DNA of 64,000 bases from Algibacillus agarilyticus (GCF_003286125.1 NZ_QMED01000005.1:62001-126000), one strand, 5' to 3'. Positions 8,361 through 18,728 are shown, numbered from the stretch's first letter. Made by a program: numbers and translations. Notes: a model not told the origin generated them from the letters alone.

Positions 8361-9965
8361 TTATATATGAGGTCCGGCTTTGACTAAGTCTGCACCATCT
8401 TCAATATGGGTATATTGCACAAAGTTATTAATGAAGCGCTGAGCTAAATCAGTTGCTTTGTTATGCCATTCTTCTGGATCATCATACGTGTCACGTGGAT
8501 CAAGTATAGAACGATCGGTATTCGGTAACTCGGTTGGTATCGTTAAGTTAAATATAGGCAACGTTGTAGTTGGCGCGTGTTCAATTGAACCATTTAAAAT
8601 GGCATGGATAATTGCACGCGTATCTTTAATTGATATGCGTTTTCCGCTGCCGTTCCAGCCGGTATTAACTAAATAGGCTTCGGCACCCACTGCGTCCATT
8701 TTAGCGACGAGTTCTTCAGCATATTTTACGGGATGTAATGTTAAAAACGCTTTACCGAAACAGGCTGAAAAGGTGGGTACGGGTTCTGATATTCCACGCT
8801 CTGTACCGGCCAACTTAGCGGTAAAACCCGATAAAAAATGGTATTTGGTTTGATCATGACTGAGCTTAGACACCGGCGGTAGAACACCAAATGCATCCGC
8901 AGTTAAAAAGATGACTTTTTGGGCATGACCTGCACGCGAAGGTAAAATAATATTGTCGATGTGCTCAATGGGGTAAGACACTCGGGTGTTTTCGGTAATG
9001 CTATGATCAAAGTAATCAATCACGCCATTTTTATCAACGGTTACATTCTCAAGTAAAGCATTACGGCGAATGGCGTTAAAAATATCCGGCTCGCTGTTTT
9101 TGTCTAAATCAATTGTTTTGGCGTAACAGCCACCCTCAAAGTTAAAGATGCCATCATCATCCCAACCGTGTTCATCATCACCAATGAGTTTACGTTCATG
9201 ATCGGTTGATAATGTGGTCTTTCCGGTACCAGATAAGCCAAAAAAGATCGCAACATCGCCTTGCTCGCCTACATTGGCACTACAATGCATTGATGCCATA
9301 TGATCAAGGGGTAAGTAGTAATTCATCATGGCGAACATCCCTTTTTTCATTTCGCCGCCGTACCACGTTCCGCCGATCACTTGCATTTTTTCTGTCATGT
9401 TAAATACGGTAAATACGTCGGAGTTAAGACCTTGTTTTTGCCAGTTAACATTGCTCGTTTTAGAGCCGTTCATCACAACAAAATCTGGCTCACCAAAATC
9501 AACCATTTCTTGTTCTGTAGGGCGTATAAACATATTTTTTACAAAGTGCGCTTGCCAAGCCACTTCAACAATAAAGCGGACTTTCATTCTGACTTTGTCG
9601 TTGGCACCGCAAAAGGTGTCGACGACATATAATCGCTTATCGGATAATTGAGCCGCGACTTGTGCTTTGAGATCTTGCCAAACTTCAGGTGAAATAGGTT
9701 TGTTGTCGTTTGGTGCTTTGTCGCTATTCCACCAAATATGTTCCTTGCTTACCTCATCCAACACGATGTATTTATCTTTTGGGGAGCGTCCAGTAAATAT
9801 ACCGGTGCTTACGTTTACGGCGCCCGATTCGGTCACGGTACCTTTTTCATATCCCGTTAAATTAGGATCTGTCTCATCAATAAACAGTTGTTCATATGAA
9901 GGGTTATGAACAATCTCTTTAACATTATTAATTCCGTATTGCGATAAATCTAGTTGTTGGCTCAT
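8361..9965 (-). CDS. pckA: Phosphoenolpyruvate carboxykinase (ATP)
   Basis: A 534-residue cytoplasmic enzyme converting oxaloacetate plus ATP to phosphoenolpyruvate, CO2 and ADP, the first step of gluconeogenesis. The length is normal for the ATP-dependent family. Visible hallmarks are [12 protein letters not shown] near residue 57, the P-loop [11 protein letters not shown], the metal-binding stretch [19 protein letters not shown], and [10 protein letters not shown]. Start ATG 9965 is preceded on the minus strand by the strong RBS gggagc. It is monocistronic with its own terminator. Gluconeogenesis fits a bacterium living on alginate-derived pyruvate and on amino acids. A core metabolic gene this close to a plasmid-type origin suggests a chromid. 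Confidence 0.98.
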   Translation of the reverse strand: MSQQLDLSQYGINNVKEIVHNPSYEQLFIDETDPNLTGYEKGTVTESGAVNVSTGIFTGRSPKDKYIVLDEVSKEHIWWNSDKAPNDNKPISPEVWQDLKAQVAAQLSDKRLYVVDTFCGANDKVRMKVRFIVEVAWQAHFVKNMFIRPTEQEMVDFGEPDFVVMNGSKTSNVNWQKQGLNSDVFTVFNMTEKMQVIGGTWYGGEMKKGMFAMMNYYLPLDHMASMHCSANVGEQGDVAIFFGLSGTGKTTLSTDHERKLIGDDEHGWDDDGIFNFEGGCYAKTIDLDKNSEPDIFNAIRRNALLENVTVDKNGVIDYFDHSITENTRVSYPIEHIDNIILPSRAGHAQKVIFLTADAFGVLPPVSKLSHDQTKYHFLSGFTAKLAGTERGISEPVPTFSACFGKAFLTLHPVKYAEELVAKMDAVGAEAYLVNTGWNGSGKRISIKDTRAIIHAILNGSIEHAPTTTLPIFNLTIPTELPNTDRSILDPRDTYDDPEEWHNKATDLAQRFINNFVQYTHIEDGADLVKAGPHI

Positions 9966-10490
9966 TTAGTGCTCCCAGCGAAAAATAAATTACCTTACCT
10001 TTTGAGTATTGCACAATATTAGAAATAATGAAGCTTATTAACTTGAGATAAATCAACCGATTAAAGTTCAAAAAACGATTAAGCACGGTTATGTTAAGGG
10101 GTGTTATTTTTGTGTTTAATGTGTGTAAAGCTGAGATAAAATTATTGAAATAAACGTTAAATCAGACTGCTGTATTTTAGAGAGAGGAACGCCCGCGGTA
10201 TTGAGTCGGTGCCTCTCCATCAAGACACTCTGTGCGGTCGTTTTTCGAGTTGTTTAATACGATAAGTAAGTTGCTGGTTGATACCTGAGAACAGCCATAC
10301 CGGACAGGTATTAATATATCGTTGATATATATAACATTTACAATCAAGGCTTTAATATCCAATTATATTAATCGCGTAAACTGGATAATGCATAACGCAA
10401 TAACAATTACTGGTTTAACAACATAAAAATGAGATCGACTGACTATCGATCTCATTTTATCGAGGGCGTATTTCACTTAATAAAGAATCT
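9966..10490. other. Intergenic region upstream of pckA
   Basis: AT-rich and containing no credible gene. It must hold the pckA promoter, but no hexamer pair stands out. A 13-bp perfect hairpin (10426-10458) lies at its far end. Confidence 0.4.
10426..10458. terminator. Bidirectional terminator-like hairpin
   Basis: The perfect 13-bp arms aaaatgagatcga (10426-10438) and tcgatctcatttt (10446-10458) surround a 7-nt loop, with A/T runs on both outer sides. It lies just beyond the 3' end of the broken minus-strand gene at 10491. Confidence 0.65.
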
Positions 10491-10905
10491 CTAACGCTTC
10501 ATTAAACCAATCATTTCGATCTCAATGCCATGCCATTTATTGCGTTGGCTACTGCGGTATTGGCTGGCATCAAACGGTATTTGAAAACCTTGTAATTTAG
10601 TTAAATCGCCAAAATCAGCGGTGGTATGGGGGTATTCAGCCTGCATAAACACGGGGTTTAACATTAACGGCATGCGATTGGCTTAACTGATTAATGTTGC
10701 TGCCTGCGTTTATACCTTGCAGATAGAATTGTGAATACAAGTCGGCTAAGCTTAAGCTCAATTTATTTTCAGCGACAAACAATTGCGCGACGGTGCGTTT
10801 TAAGCTGCTGGGTAAGTTCGTTTCTGCGGTTTTAATTACATCGGGACACACTTCAAGTCGCTATTTCCCTGGGTTAACTTGGTCTACAAAGTAAGCAACC
10901 CGAGC
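10491..10905 (-). pseudogene. Broken minus-strand gene of unknown family
   Basis: Reading on the minus strand, one frame gives KARVAYFVDQVNPGK, an in-frame TAG, then CPDVIKTAETNLPSSLKR continuing to about 10650. The coding sense then moves to another frame (MPLMLNPVFMQAEYPHTT, ending in EMIGLMKR at 10491). An internal stop plus a frameshift in an otherwise protein-like sequence mark a pseudogene. I do not recognise the family. Confidence 0.5.
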
Positions 10906-11197
10906 CTTGGTATTGTAACAGCTTAGAGTTCCCTCCCCTCTGCAATGGCCGTAATATTTTCGGCCGGTTTTAAGATGTAGCTGGCACTATTATTCAATAG
11001 ACTTGTAAAGATGCTTATAACCAACAATGGAAAGATGATTATAAACGTTACCCTGCACTATAGAGGTTAATTTAGAGGTTTTTATTCAAGCTTGAATAAA
11101 AACCTTTTCAATTTTAGCGAAGAACTAGCACTACACGTAGCTATTTTTATCTGTAAACCCTTACCCTGTTTACATTACCTTTTACGTTAAACACAGG
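10906..11197. other. Intergenic region containing a perfect 30-bp palindrome
   Basis: No coding sense seen. A perfect palindrome at 11076-11105 is the only structured feature. Confidence 0.4.
11076..11105. terminator. Perfect 30-bp palindrome downstream of parB (terminator or binding site)
   Basis: The half-site aggtttttattcaag is followed directly by its exact reverse complement, with no loop bases. It lies about 90 bp beyond the parB stop. A-rich and T-rich arms would give a poor terminator, so a dimeric-protein binding site is also possible. Confidence 0.4.
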
Positions 11198-12286
11198 CTA
11201 TAAACCTTCACGAATAATGCGAATAATATCTTCGTCCGATAAATTTTTAATATTCTTTTTCAACAATAGGCTTTTTTTACCCGCTTTTTGTAAAATTTCG
11301 TGTGTATTATGAGTTTCTAATACACTAAATGTCGTTTTTTGTTCAGGTTTTGGCTTATCAAGCATCAAATCAATAATTTTTATCAATTCGGCGATCGTGG
11401 CGCGCTCAGCTGAATTAAATCGATTAATGAGGTCGGCTTCTAATTCTGCTTCTCTAATTGCTTTAATATCTTTTGCCAGCGCTATCGCTTTTTTCTTAGA
11501 AAAGTTCGCTTTATCTTCATCTGAAATGAGATCGAGTATTGGTAAAGGGATTCGGCTAACCAACAACATTTGATTAACCCAAGGCCTAGCTAAACCTAAC
11601 ATTGAAGCAAGTTCAACTTGATCTTTACAAGCCGGATTTTCACCTTTTAATAAAGCGGCATAACTCGCGGCGACCCTAAACGCATCAGGGTCATCTCGAT
11701 CTTCATTTTCGAGGACAGTGAGTTGTTGCGCGTTATAATCTGACAAATTATGAATATATAACGCAGTAAGCGGTTTAAGGGCTTCAATACAAGCTTGACG
11801 ACGGCGGCTTCCTGTAATGGCTTCAAAAACACCCTGCTCGTTTTTTCTAACTTTAATCGGTTCTACGTTAGTCCCTGACGATTTTATACTACCTCGCAGG
11901 CTATCAACGTTAGCATTAACACCAAAACGGGGATTACCTTTCCAAACAATACACGTAGAGGGATCTTCAATCAGGATAATTTCACAATTTGATTCAATAC
12001 CTGATGGTAATCGTATCGTGCTGTAACCGACTTTTTCGGTTGTCTGTGACGGTAACGGATTAACCGGAACCTCAGCAGTTGAATTTAAATTGGTTGAGTT
12101 TACAAATGTTGAATCAGCGGGTAAAAGATCGGTTGGATCAAGATCGGGTATATCAGCTTGTAAAGCTAGGTGTCGTCGGTTATTCCGAGTCGTATTAGGA
12201 TTAACTTTCGCTTTTTGGATGCTTTGCTCGCCAGCATCTGCGAGCGCAGCTAAACTTGCTTTTGGTCTGCGTTTAATTGATGCCAT
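11198..12286 (-). CDS. parB: ParB-family centromere-binding partition protein
   Basis: 362 residues from the chosen start. A ParB/Srx nucleotide-binding domain at about 100-200 carries ITGSRRRQAC, where chromosomal ParBs have a G-E-R-R box, and LENEDRDDPDAFR. It is followed by a KorB-like HTH (ELASMLGLARPWVNQMLLVSRIP) and a C-terminal region likely to dimerise. It should load on the centromere and stimulate ParA. An upstream TTG at 12331 would lengthen the protein by 15 residues. I prefer ATG 12286 because gaggga lies at the right distance, and this start overlaps the parA stop by 14 bp, typical of translational coupling. Confidence 0.9.
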   Translation of the reverse strand: MASIKRRPKASLAALADAGEQSIQKAKVNPNTTRNNRRHLALQADIPDLDPTDLLPADSTFVNSTNLNSTAEVPVNPLPSQTTEKVGYSTIRLPSGIESNCEIILIEDPSTCIVWKGNPRFGVNANVDSLRGSIKSSGTNVEPIKVRKNEQGVFEAITGSRRRQACIEALKPLTALYIHNLSDYNAQQLTVLENEDRDDPDAFRVAASYAALLKGENPACKDQVELASMLGLARPWVNQMLLVSRIPLPILDLISDEDKANFSKKKAIALAKDIKAIREAELEADLINRFNSAERATIAELIKIIDLMLDKPKPEQKTTFSVLETHNTHEILQKAGKKSLLLKKNIKNLSDEDIIRIIREGL

Positions 12287-13019
12287 CGAGTGCAACTCCC
12301 TCTTTAATAGCTCGCGGCTTTCTAACGCCAATAACTTCGTCTAGCAATAATTGAGGTTTACTTCTTAGCTGATCGCCATAATCAGTAACCGTTAAGCCCT
12401 GCCCTGTTTTAGTAAATGCTTTTTTGGTTGTAAATTCAACATTGCACAATGATGCATATTTACCGTATTTAGCAATAATAATATCACGTAACTCTTTATT
12501 AGCGGCGATGCTTGATGGATGTAATTGATTAAGCAAAATTCTCAAATCAATACGATTATTACCGTCGGGATCTAGCTGCATTAAATTTTCTTCCGCTTTT
12601 TCAATGGCATTAAATACACGGGGTAATTGCTCAAACTCTTTAGCACTATCAGAACATGGCGATAAAATGGTATCGGCAATCATAGCAACAACAACAAAGT
12701 CGTAATCGTTACCGCCAACTAGATCCACGAATATAAAATCATAATCTTTACTTAATTGCAGTAGCGTTTTGCGCACATCTTTTTCTGCAGGGTTACGATT
12801 TAAATTCATAATCGTAGGAACAGGATCATCTGTATTTTCATTGAATTCATTTCTACGAGCAACAAAACGGGAACCAGAACCTTGTGGGTCCATATCAAAG
12901 ATAGCGACTTTTTTCCCTCGATAGGCAGATTCAACAGCCAGTAACTCAACAATTGTCGTTTTACCCACACCGCCTTTTAATCCACCAACAGCGATGATCC
13001 TTTGCTCTAACTCAGTCAT
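12273..13019 (-). CDS. parA: ParA-family partition ATPase
   Basis: 248 residues. The deviant Walker A motif KGGVGKTT sits at residues 15-22 (signature Lys15), with a Walker A'-like FDMDPQGSG and FVDLVGGND as Walker B. The protein starts directly with the ATPase fold and lacks the N-terminal HTH of type Ia plasmid ParAs, so it probably does not repress its own operon; a partner may. It drives replicon segregation on the nucleoid together with ParB. Start ATG 13019 is preceded by ggag. A regular repeat array begins 147 bp upstream of the start. Confidence 0.92.
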   Translation of the reverse strand: MTELEQRIIAVGGLKGGVGKTTIVELLAVESAYRGKKVAIFDMDPQGSGSRFVARRNEFNENTDDPVPTIMNLNRNPAEKDVRKTLLQLSKDYDFIFVDLVGGNDYDFVVVAMIADTILSPCSDSAKEFEQLPRVFNAIEKAEENLMQLDPDGNNRIDLRILLNQLHPSSIAANKELRDIIIAKYGKYASLCNVEFTTKKAFTKTGQGLTVTDYGDQLRSKPQLLLDEVIGVRKPRAIKEGVALDGIN

Positions 13020-13165
13020 GCAACCTATGCTCCAAATTTATTACATCAATTAAAAACGTCTATTTTTCAATTTTAAACGACATATCACCAACTAACAAGC
13101 GTTAATTTAATAAATTATTTATTATTTTATATTAATTTATTTATATTTTGCTAAATACGTAAAGT

Positions 13166-13731
13166 GTAAACTAGGTTAACAGCTAAATAGGTTTTATCTA
13201 TTAGCTTGAATGTTAACCTGGTTTACAGCTAGTAAGTTATATCTATTAGTTAGAGTGTTAACCTGGGTTACAGCTCAATGGTTATATAAATAAGGTTGAG
13301 TATTAACCTGCTTTACAGCTAGTAAGTTATATCTATTAGCTAGAGTGTTAACCTAGTTTACAGCTAGTAGATTATATTTATTAGCTTGAGTGTTAACCTA
13401 GTTTACAGCTTAGTAAATTATAAAAATAAGCTTGAGTGTTAACCTAGTTTACAGCTCAGTAGGTTATAAAATAAGGTTGAGTGTTAACCTGGTTTACAGC
13501 TCAGTAGGGGGTATCTATTAGCTTGAGTGTTAATCTAGTTTATAGGTCAATAGGGGGTATCTATTAGCTTGAGTGTTAATCTAGTTTATAGGTCAATAGG
13601 GGGTATCTATTAGCTTGAGTGTTAATCTAATTTACAGTTCAGTAGGTTATATCTATTCGCTAGGGTGTTAACCTGGTTTACAGCTCAGTAGGGGATATAT
13701 ATAAGGTGGAGAGTTAACCTGGTTTGCAGTA
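13166..13731. repeat. Regular array of 12 direct repeats plus one inverted copy, candidate centromere (parS) or iterons
   Basis: The core GTTAACCTGGTTTACAGCT or close variants start at 13212, 13257, 13302, 13347, 13392, 13438, 13483, 13529, 13575, 13621, 13667 and 13713. The period is 45-46 bp throughout. One inverted core (gtaaactaggttaac) lies at 13166-13180. The sequence between cores is also partly conserved (tctattagcttgagt), so whole units were duplicated. The core is itself a near-palindrome (GTTAACC and GGTTTAC). Position just upstream of parA, opposite to parB, fits a centromere as in type Ib systems. Binding of ParB here is inference. Confidence 0.8.
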
Positions 13732-14034
13732 GGTTAGGCTATATATGCGTTTAAATGTCAACAACGTTTATAGCCTTCTTTTTTTGTATATTAAGTTCAT
13801 TAATAAGCTTTAATAAAAATGATGGCATAAACAAACTTAAGCTAAAAATAGGGCAGGGCTATTACATAAGCTAGAAAGTTAAACAAATTGAGTTCCCTTT
13901 CAATGTTAGGTGATTTGCTGATAATTAGTCATATATATGATTTTGGTTTTATCTGTTTCAACTAACTGGAAATATATTTAAGATAGAAGTAAAGAAAGGG
14001 TTTAGGTAGATACCTTAAATATATAAGATAAAGT

Positions 14035-14735
14035 GTTAACTAGGTATACAGTTATAAAACTATATATAAGCCAACCGTATTTTTAGGAACACAACTTTCA
14101 AAGTTAATATAATTAACTTTAATAGCAATGTATAAACTTCACTAAGTCACAATTAACACTCCATTACTATAATTAGTTAAGGATCTAAAGAATTACACTA
14201 AGATAATACATATGATAACGTTAAAAATAATTAAAAAATTAGTCCAAGTTCAATCTCTAAATCCCCATAGTGAAAGTCAAAATATCATTGTGTTAACCTA
14301 GTTAACAAGTCACTCTTTTATAAACCATTAAATATTAAGATTAATAAAAACATTTGCTCAAATAATAGATTAATAATAAAGCACGAATATATATAAATTT
14401 GTTAATACAAATAACGATTTGTTTAAAAATGTCTAAACATCAGTGTTAACCTGGTTAACTATTAAATAAACAAATTGGACAAAAGGTTATTTAAATAATT
14501 GATTACATTGAGATCATAAATGTTTACCTGGTTAACACCTACAATGTAAATTTCATTAAACAAAAAAAGTTTTATCTGAATTTAATATTTACAAATAAAC
14601 ATAAAAAACAAATACACATAATAAAATAGGGGAGGGGACCAACTGATAAATATAATGAAGAAAATATTAATTGTTTAACTGTATATTAGCAAAATCTAAA
14701 ACTTTATCTTAAATAAAAGTGTTAACCAAGTTAAC
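14035..14735. repeat. Five dispersed palindromic copies of the array core
   Basis: Related sites lie at 14035-14049 (gttaactaggtatac), 14292-14306 (gttaacctagttaac), 14445-14459 (gttaacctggttaac), 14522-14536 (gtttacctggttaac) and 14721-14735 (gttaaccaagttaac). Three are more symmetric than the array units. They are irregularly spaced, unlike the array, and may be secondary binding sites of the same protein. Confidence 0.6.
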
Positions 14736-15479
14736 TGTACTATTAAAATTATATTAGCGTTTTATATAAAAGAGTAAGAGGCTTAGCTTTAAATGAGATA
14801 TATAAATAACTTAGCTACCTTGATAAAAAGTAAACTCAACAAAGCAGAATAAAGTGAGGTAACGAATAAAAATACAAAATTATTAAGTAGAAAAAGTTGT
14901 AACTATTACTTAATAATTAAAGTAATTAGGCAGAGCGTATTTAGGTAATAGTTCAACATACTACTATATAGTTTAATATGGGCATAAATTTAAGTAGCAA
15001 GTCATAATAAGCGATTAATAAATAATAGTACAAAATCATCCAAGAATTAAAATCTTTCAATTTACACACGTAAAAATGACAAAAATAGATATTGATAAAT
15101 ATCAGTTAAGCTTACTTCACAAAAAAATGGCTAATCTAGTAACAAAGTTGTTATGCCTAAGTTTTTATAAATTATATATTTGGGCTTCCTTACTCAGCAA
15201 GCTAGACTTCATTACAACAGACACCAACAATGAAAATCAATGTCATACTCCCTATGAATTAATAAATAACATTAAGATTAAGTAAAAAGGATTAATAATA
15301 AGGGGGGGAAATTTACTGATGTAAAACATAGTGAAAATCGTTTACTTACCTATACCAATCCCTCAAAAGCGGATCTGCTTATTAGAAATATCATATTTCC
15401 TTGTAGAAAAAATAGACTAAAAGGTCGAAAAGCTTACCTATCTTAATAACAATTTAGTGAATTAATTACTGAAAAAAAC

Positions 15480-15590
15480 AGCCTGATCGTGCAGGCCGGT
15501 AAACTAGTGTTGGTATCTGGTTTCAGAATGAATCTCGATTTAGCCAACAAATACCGCAATTCGGTTATGAACACCTAAAGCTAAAGGCAC
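15480..15590 (+). pseudogene. Fragment of an IS630-like transposase
   Basis: The frame from 15509 reads VGIWFQNESRFSQQIPQFGY, close in wording to the WFQDEARFGQQ block around the first catalytic Asp of IS630/Tc1-type transposases. Here N replaces that Asp. No surrounding ORF remains, so it is a short decayed fragment. Confidence 0.45.
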
Positions 15591-16216
15591 ACAGACTAAA
15601 TCAGTAAAGCCATCAAGCTTCGAGACGCCATGAGCATATGCTCTACTATGTGATTGTGGGCGAGTAAGCGCTGACAATGAACCCTAAAACCTGAGTGAGA
15701 AGACTATATTAGTGCTGATTGTCCAGCTGGTAACAAACCAGAAGCGCTGAGCTCACCTATTATCAATAGTGCTTGATGTACCAACACTTAAAACAAATGT
15801 ACGGCAATACAGAATTTAGCCAATCCGCAGTGTGTTAATGGATGGAGGAGGGTGGGAACAAGAAGTTATTGTAAAGTATGTACTTTTTCTTGGAACACTT
15901 TGCTTAAAGAAACAAAAATTTGATTCAATATGCATGAGAACCCGGACAAAAGTAAGCAGAGCTTAAAGTGGATGAGTATAAATTGTAAGCATATTCAAAT
16001 AAACCAATACCTAAGTTATAACAAGAAAACGTTATTTTAAGTAGATCAAAAATAAAATTTTGGGCTTTTTAAAATGAATAATCAGGATGACTTTTATTGA
16101 CTATTTAAAGAAACCTCTAGGTTAATAAAAAACTTATTATAAGGAGTTTGTAATAAGTCAATTTACGGTGAATTGGTTATTAGAAGATAGCTCTAATTTA
16201 CTTTGGGGTATACAAG

Positions 16217-17033
16217 GTGTACTAAAATACTAATTAGATGTAAAAAGCGACAAAAATACTAGAAATTACTAACTAGTAATATGAACTGTAACATTTTTCT
16301 TACAAGAAAAACAATTACTTAAACCCGAAATTGAAAAAGGTCAGAAAATTAGTATATATGTACACCATTAGGGCAGTATCGATTAAAAAACAAGCACTAT
16401 TAATGGAAAATAATTATATCGTGTACCTTTATACGAGAATTAAGAGGTTGTAAGAAAATTATGCGTATAAAAAATGTGCAAAGGTGTATTTTTTTACTAA
16501 TTTAAAAGCTGTATTAAAAGCAAGGTGTACAGAAATACTAGAAAAATGGTAAAAAAGTCATAAAACTTAGTATATAAGTACACTTTTCAAAAATATCTTA
16601 GTAAAAAAGTACACTGTAGTAAGAAATAAGCTAGTTTCTAGTAAATAAGGACACTATTGAAACCTTAAACGGGTATGTAATATATAAAAAACTATTAAAA
16701 TTTAGTTTTTTAAGATCAGATCTATTAATAGATATAAAAAATATCTGATCAGATCGATCTAAAAGTTGTAATAATAAATCTTTAAAAAACAATGACTTAA
16801 TATTTAGTAGTGTACTCATTTAAGCAAAGGTGACTCTATTTATAGGCTTAAAGTGTACTGATTTATAATAACAGTGTATTTATTTACGCTTTATGGTGAC
16901 TGTATTTACTCACTATAGTGTCTTTGTTTACGGTATATAGGTGTACTTATTTACGAATAGATATCGTAAATGAGAACACTTTAATACGTATATAGGGGCA
17001 TGATGAGTGAAACAGCTACGTAAACCAGTACAC
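16217..17033. other. Replication origin with iteron array (candidate oriV)
   Basis: At least 16 copies of a 15-bp motif near GTGTACTTATTTACG lie here. Plus-oriented copies start at 16217, 16421, 16484, 16525, 16810, 16830, 16853, 16874, 16896, 16918 and 16941. The last seven are spaced 20-23 bp, two helical turns, as in classical iteron arrays. Minus-oriented copies lie at 16351, 16568, 16599, 16639, 16965 and 17019. The surrounding DNA is very AT-rich. It sits directly upstream of the initiator gene at 17182, so Rep would bind here to open the origin and to limit copy number. No certain DnaA box was seen. Confidence 0.8.
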
Positions 17034-17181
17034 TGTAGACAGAGATAATTCAATGAAATGGGCAAACTGAATTATTTACTGATAAATTTATATAAAAATC
17101 AATGGTGGACAAAAATACTAGATATTGACAATGTAAAAGATGCGTGTAGGATGCAGATAAACTTGTTAACACTTTTATAAA

Positions 17182-18672
17182 ATGAATTCAAATAACGCTA
17201 ATTCCATAATCATCCCAGATACTGAACAACTTGCCTTACTACCCGAAGATGAACGGAATTTAAGCCAGTTTTATAAAAGTGATGGTGTTGCTGCATTTAG
17301 TACTCGAGGTGGAAAATTAACTGCAACGACACAAAAATGTATGAATGCGGTTATCATTAGCTTACAAACTCACGCATTAGAGCGCTTCGATTCTGTCGAA
17401 CAATTTAATGAAGCCATAGGTGAAAATGTATATGAACTAAAAGTTCCATTTTCTAGGTTTGTTGATTATATTGGCTATGACCGTTCAAATAAATCTAAAG
17501 CTGTTCAAGTAATTGATAAACTGAAAGAGTTGCAAGTTGATTGGAATATTCTTGAAGCTTGGGACGAATCTGGTAAGCAAATTCAAGATGAACGTATAGG
17601 TTTTATTAATTTAATTTCAGAAGCTGAAATTAACAAAAGCAAGGATGAAATTTCGATATCAATTGTGCCTAAAGTTCGACGGGAATTGTTGAATCAAGAA
17701 ACTATTAATGTTTTTGATATGAGAATTTGTAACCATTTATGGTCTGATAAATATACCCCTCGATTTTATGACATTTGTCGTGTGTATATGCGTAAAGGTT
17801 ATGCAAATTTTGAATGGACCGTTGTTCAATTTAGAGAGCTAATGAATGTTAGTTACACTGAGAAAGCGGGAGTAAAAGTTTGGGGTTACCCACAGTTTAA
17901 AGATTTAAAGCGAAAAGTGTTGCAACCCGCTGTTGATAATATTAATGAAAGTAATCTTATTCCATTTAGAATTGAATGTGAGACTCCTGGAAATCCAGTA
18001 AAAATAATTAAGTTTAAAATAACGCGTAAAGAAAAGTTATTAACCCAACAAGATGTTGTCGCTGCTGATGTTGAATTAAAGCTTGAAGTTATAAAATTAA
18101 TAGAACTATATCGTTTCAATTCAGTTGTGATTTCTTATTTTGGTTATCAAACAAATGAACTGATGCATGAATTAGATTTAAAAGCGATCCATTATTTAAA
18201 ATATGCTTTAGATAAATTTGATCAATATTCTAAAAATACACAAGTAAAAAGTCCTTCAGGTTATTTTAAAGCCATCTTAGAAAATACAAATAATCATAAT
18301 GAGTTTATTCCTATTTACGCAAAGATTGAAAAGTCGAGAGAAGTTTCACGGCGAGAAAAAGAACTCCAAAGAACAGATGCTTTTGAACGAATATCTACAG
18401 AAGAAACTCGAAAATATAGACAAGCGGTAATTAATCAATTTTGGAGTAAATTATCAGAAGATGAGCAGGGGAGTATTATTGCTGCTTGTAAAAAATATCA
18501 TGGACAAGGTAATTTAATTACAAAAAATACTGAAAGCGAGGCTTTCAAGAGATTACTAAATACTTATATAACAGACGTTCATGATCCAACGCTTATAAAT
18601 AGGAAAGAGCTTGAGCGTAAGATCAAACAAAAACAAAAAGCGTTTGATGCTACCAACCAAGGTATATTTTAA
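17182..18672 (+). CDS. Rep_3-type plasmid replication initiator protein
   Basis: 496 residues. Residues about 30-285 match the Rep_3 (RepB/RepE/Pi-like) initiator layout of two winged-helix domains: QKCMNAVIISLQ, YELKVPFSRFVDYIGYDRSNKSKAVQVIDKL, FYDICRVYMRKGYANFEWTV, and LKRKVLQPAVDNINE. These bind iterons and open the origin. The C-terminal 200 residues are a charged extension longer than in most family members and end in a Lys/Gln-rich tail. ATG 17182 has no good ribosome binding site, which may keep expression low. The iteron array lies immediately upstream, so autorepression is likely. Confidence 0.88.
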   Translation: MNSNNANSIIIPDTEQLALLPEDERNLSQFYKSDGVAAFSTRGGKLTATTQKCMNAVIISLQTHALERFDSVEQFNEAIGENVYELKVPFSRFVDYIGYDRSNKSKAVQVIDKLKELQVDWNILEAWDESGKQIQDERIGFINLISEAEINKSKDEISISIVPKVRRELLNQETINVFDMRICNHLWSDKYTPRFYDICRVYMRKGYANFEWTVVQFRELMNVSYTEKAGVKVWGYPQFKDLKRKVLQPAVDNINESNLIPFRIECETPGNPVKIIKFKITRKEKLLTQQDVVAADVELKLEVIKLIELYRFNSVVISYFGYQTNELMHELDLKAIHYLKYALDKFDQYSKNTQVKSPSGYFKAILENTNNHNEFIPIYAKIEKSREVSRREKELQRTDAFERISTEETRKYRQAVINQFWSKLSEDEQGSIIAACKKYHGQGNLITKNTESEAFKRLLNTYITDVHDPTLINRKELERKIKQKQKAFDATNQGIF

Positions 18673-18694
18673 CTAGTATATTTGTACAATATAA

Positions 18695-18728
18695 AAAGCT
18701 GAGAGATAAGAAATTCTTAGCTTTATTT
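18695..18728 (+). terminator. Candidate terminator after rep
   Basis: The arms aaagctgaga (18695-18704) and tcttagcttt (18715-18724) pair with one G-T and are followed by an A/T-rich run. A weak but well-placed hairpin 22 bp after the rep stop codon. Confidence 0.4.

Larger units (their letters stand above)
13020..16216. other. AT-rich non-coding region between parA and the replication origin
   Basis: About 3.2 kb without a convincing gene. It contains the 45-46 bp repeat array (13166-13731), five dispersed related palindromes (14035-14735) and a transposase fragment (about 15480-15590). Stops are dense in all frames, and the short ORFs here lack ribosome binding sites or family resemblance. 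Confidence 0.5.

Noticed and set aside
10177-10362. 61-aa minus-strand ORF as a gene
   Set aside because: No start signal or recognisable protein pattern; probably chance or a relic.
12287-12331. Longer ParB from a TTG start at 12331
   Set aside because: ATG 12286 has a good ribosome binding site and a usual short overlap with parA.
13166-13731. CRISPR array
   Set aside because: The regular period suggested it, but the segments between cores are themselves similar to each other, cores vary, and no cas gene is present. It fits a binding-site array.
15076-15285. 69-aa ORF as a gene
   Set aside because: No ribosome binding site or family resemblance and an AT-rich composition like the surrounding non-coding DNA.
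16631-16819. 62-aa minus-strand ORF within the origin
   Set aside because: It runs across iteron copies and has low-complexity AT-rich codons, so it is not credible as a gene.
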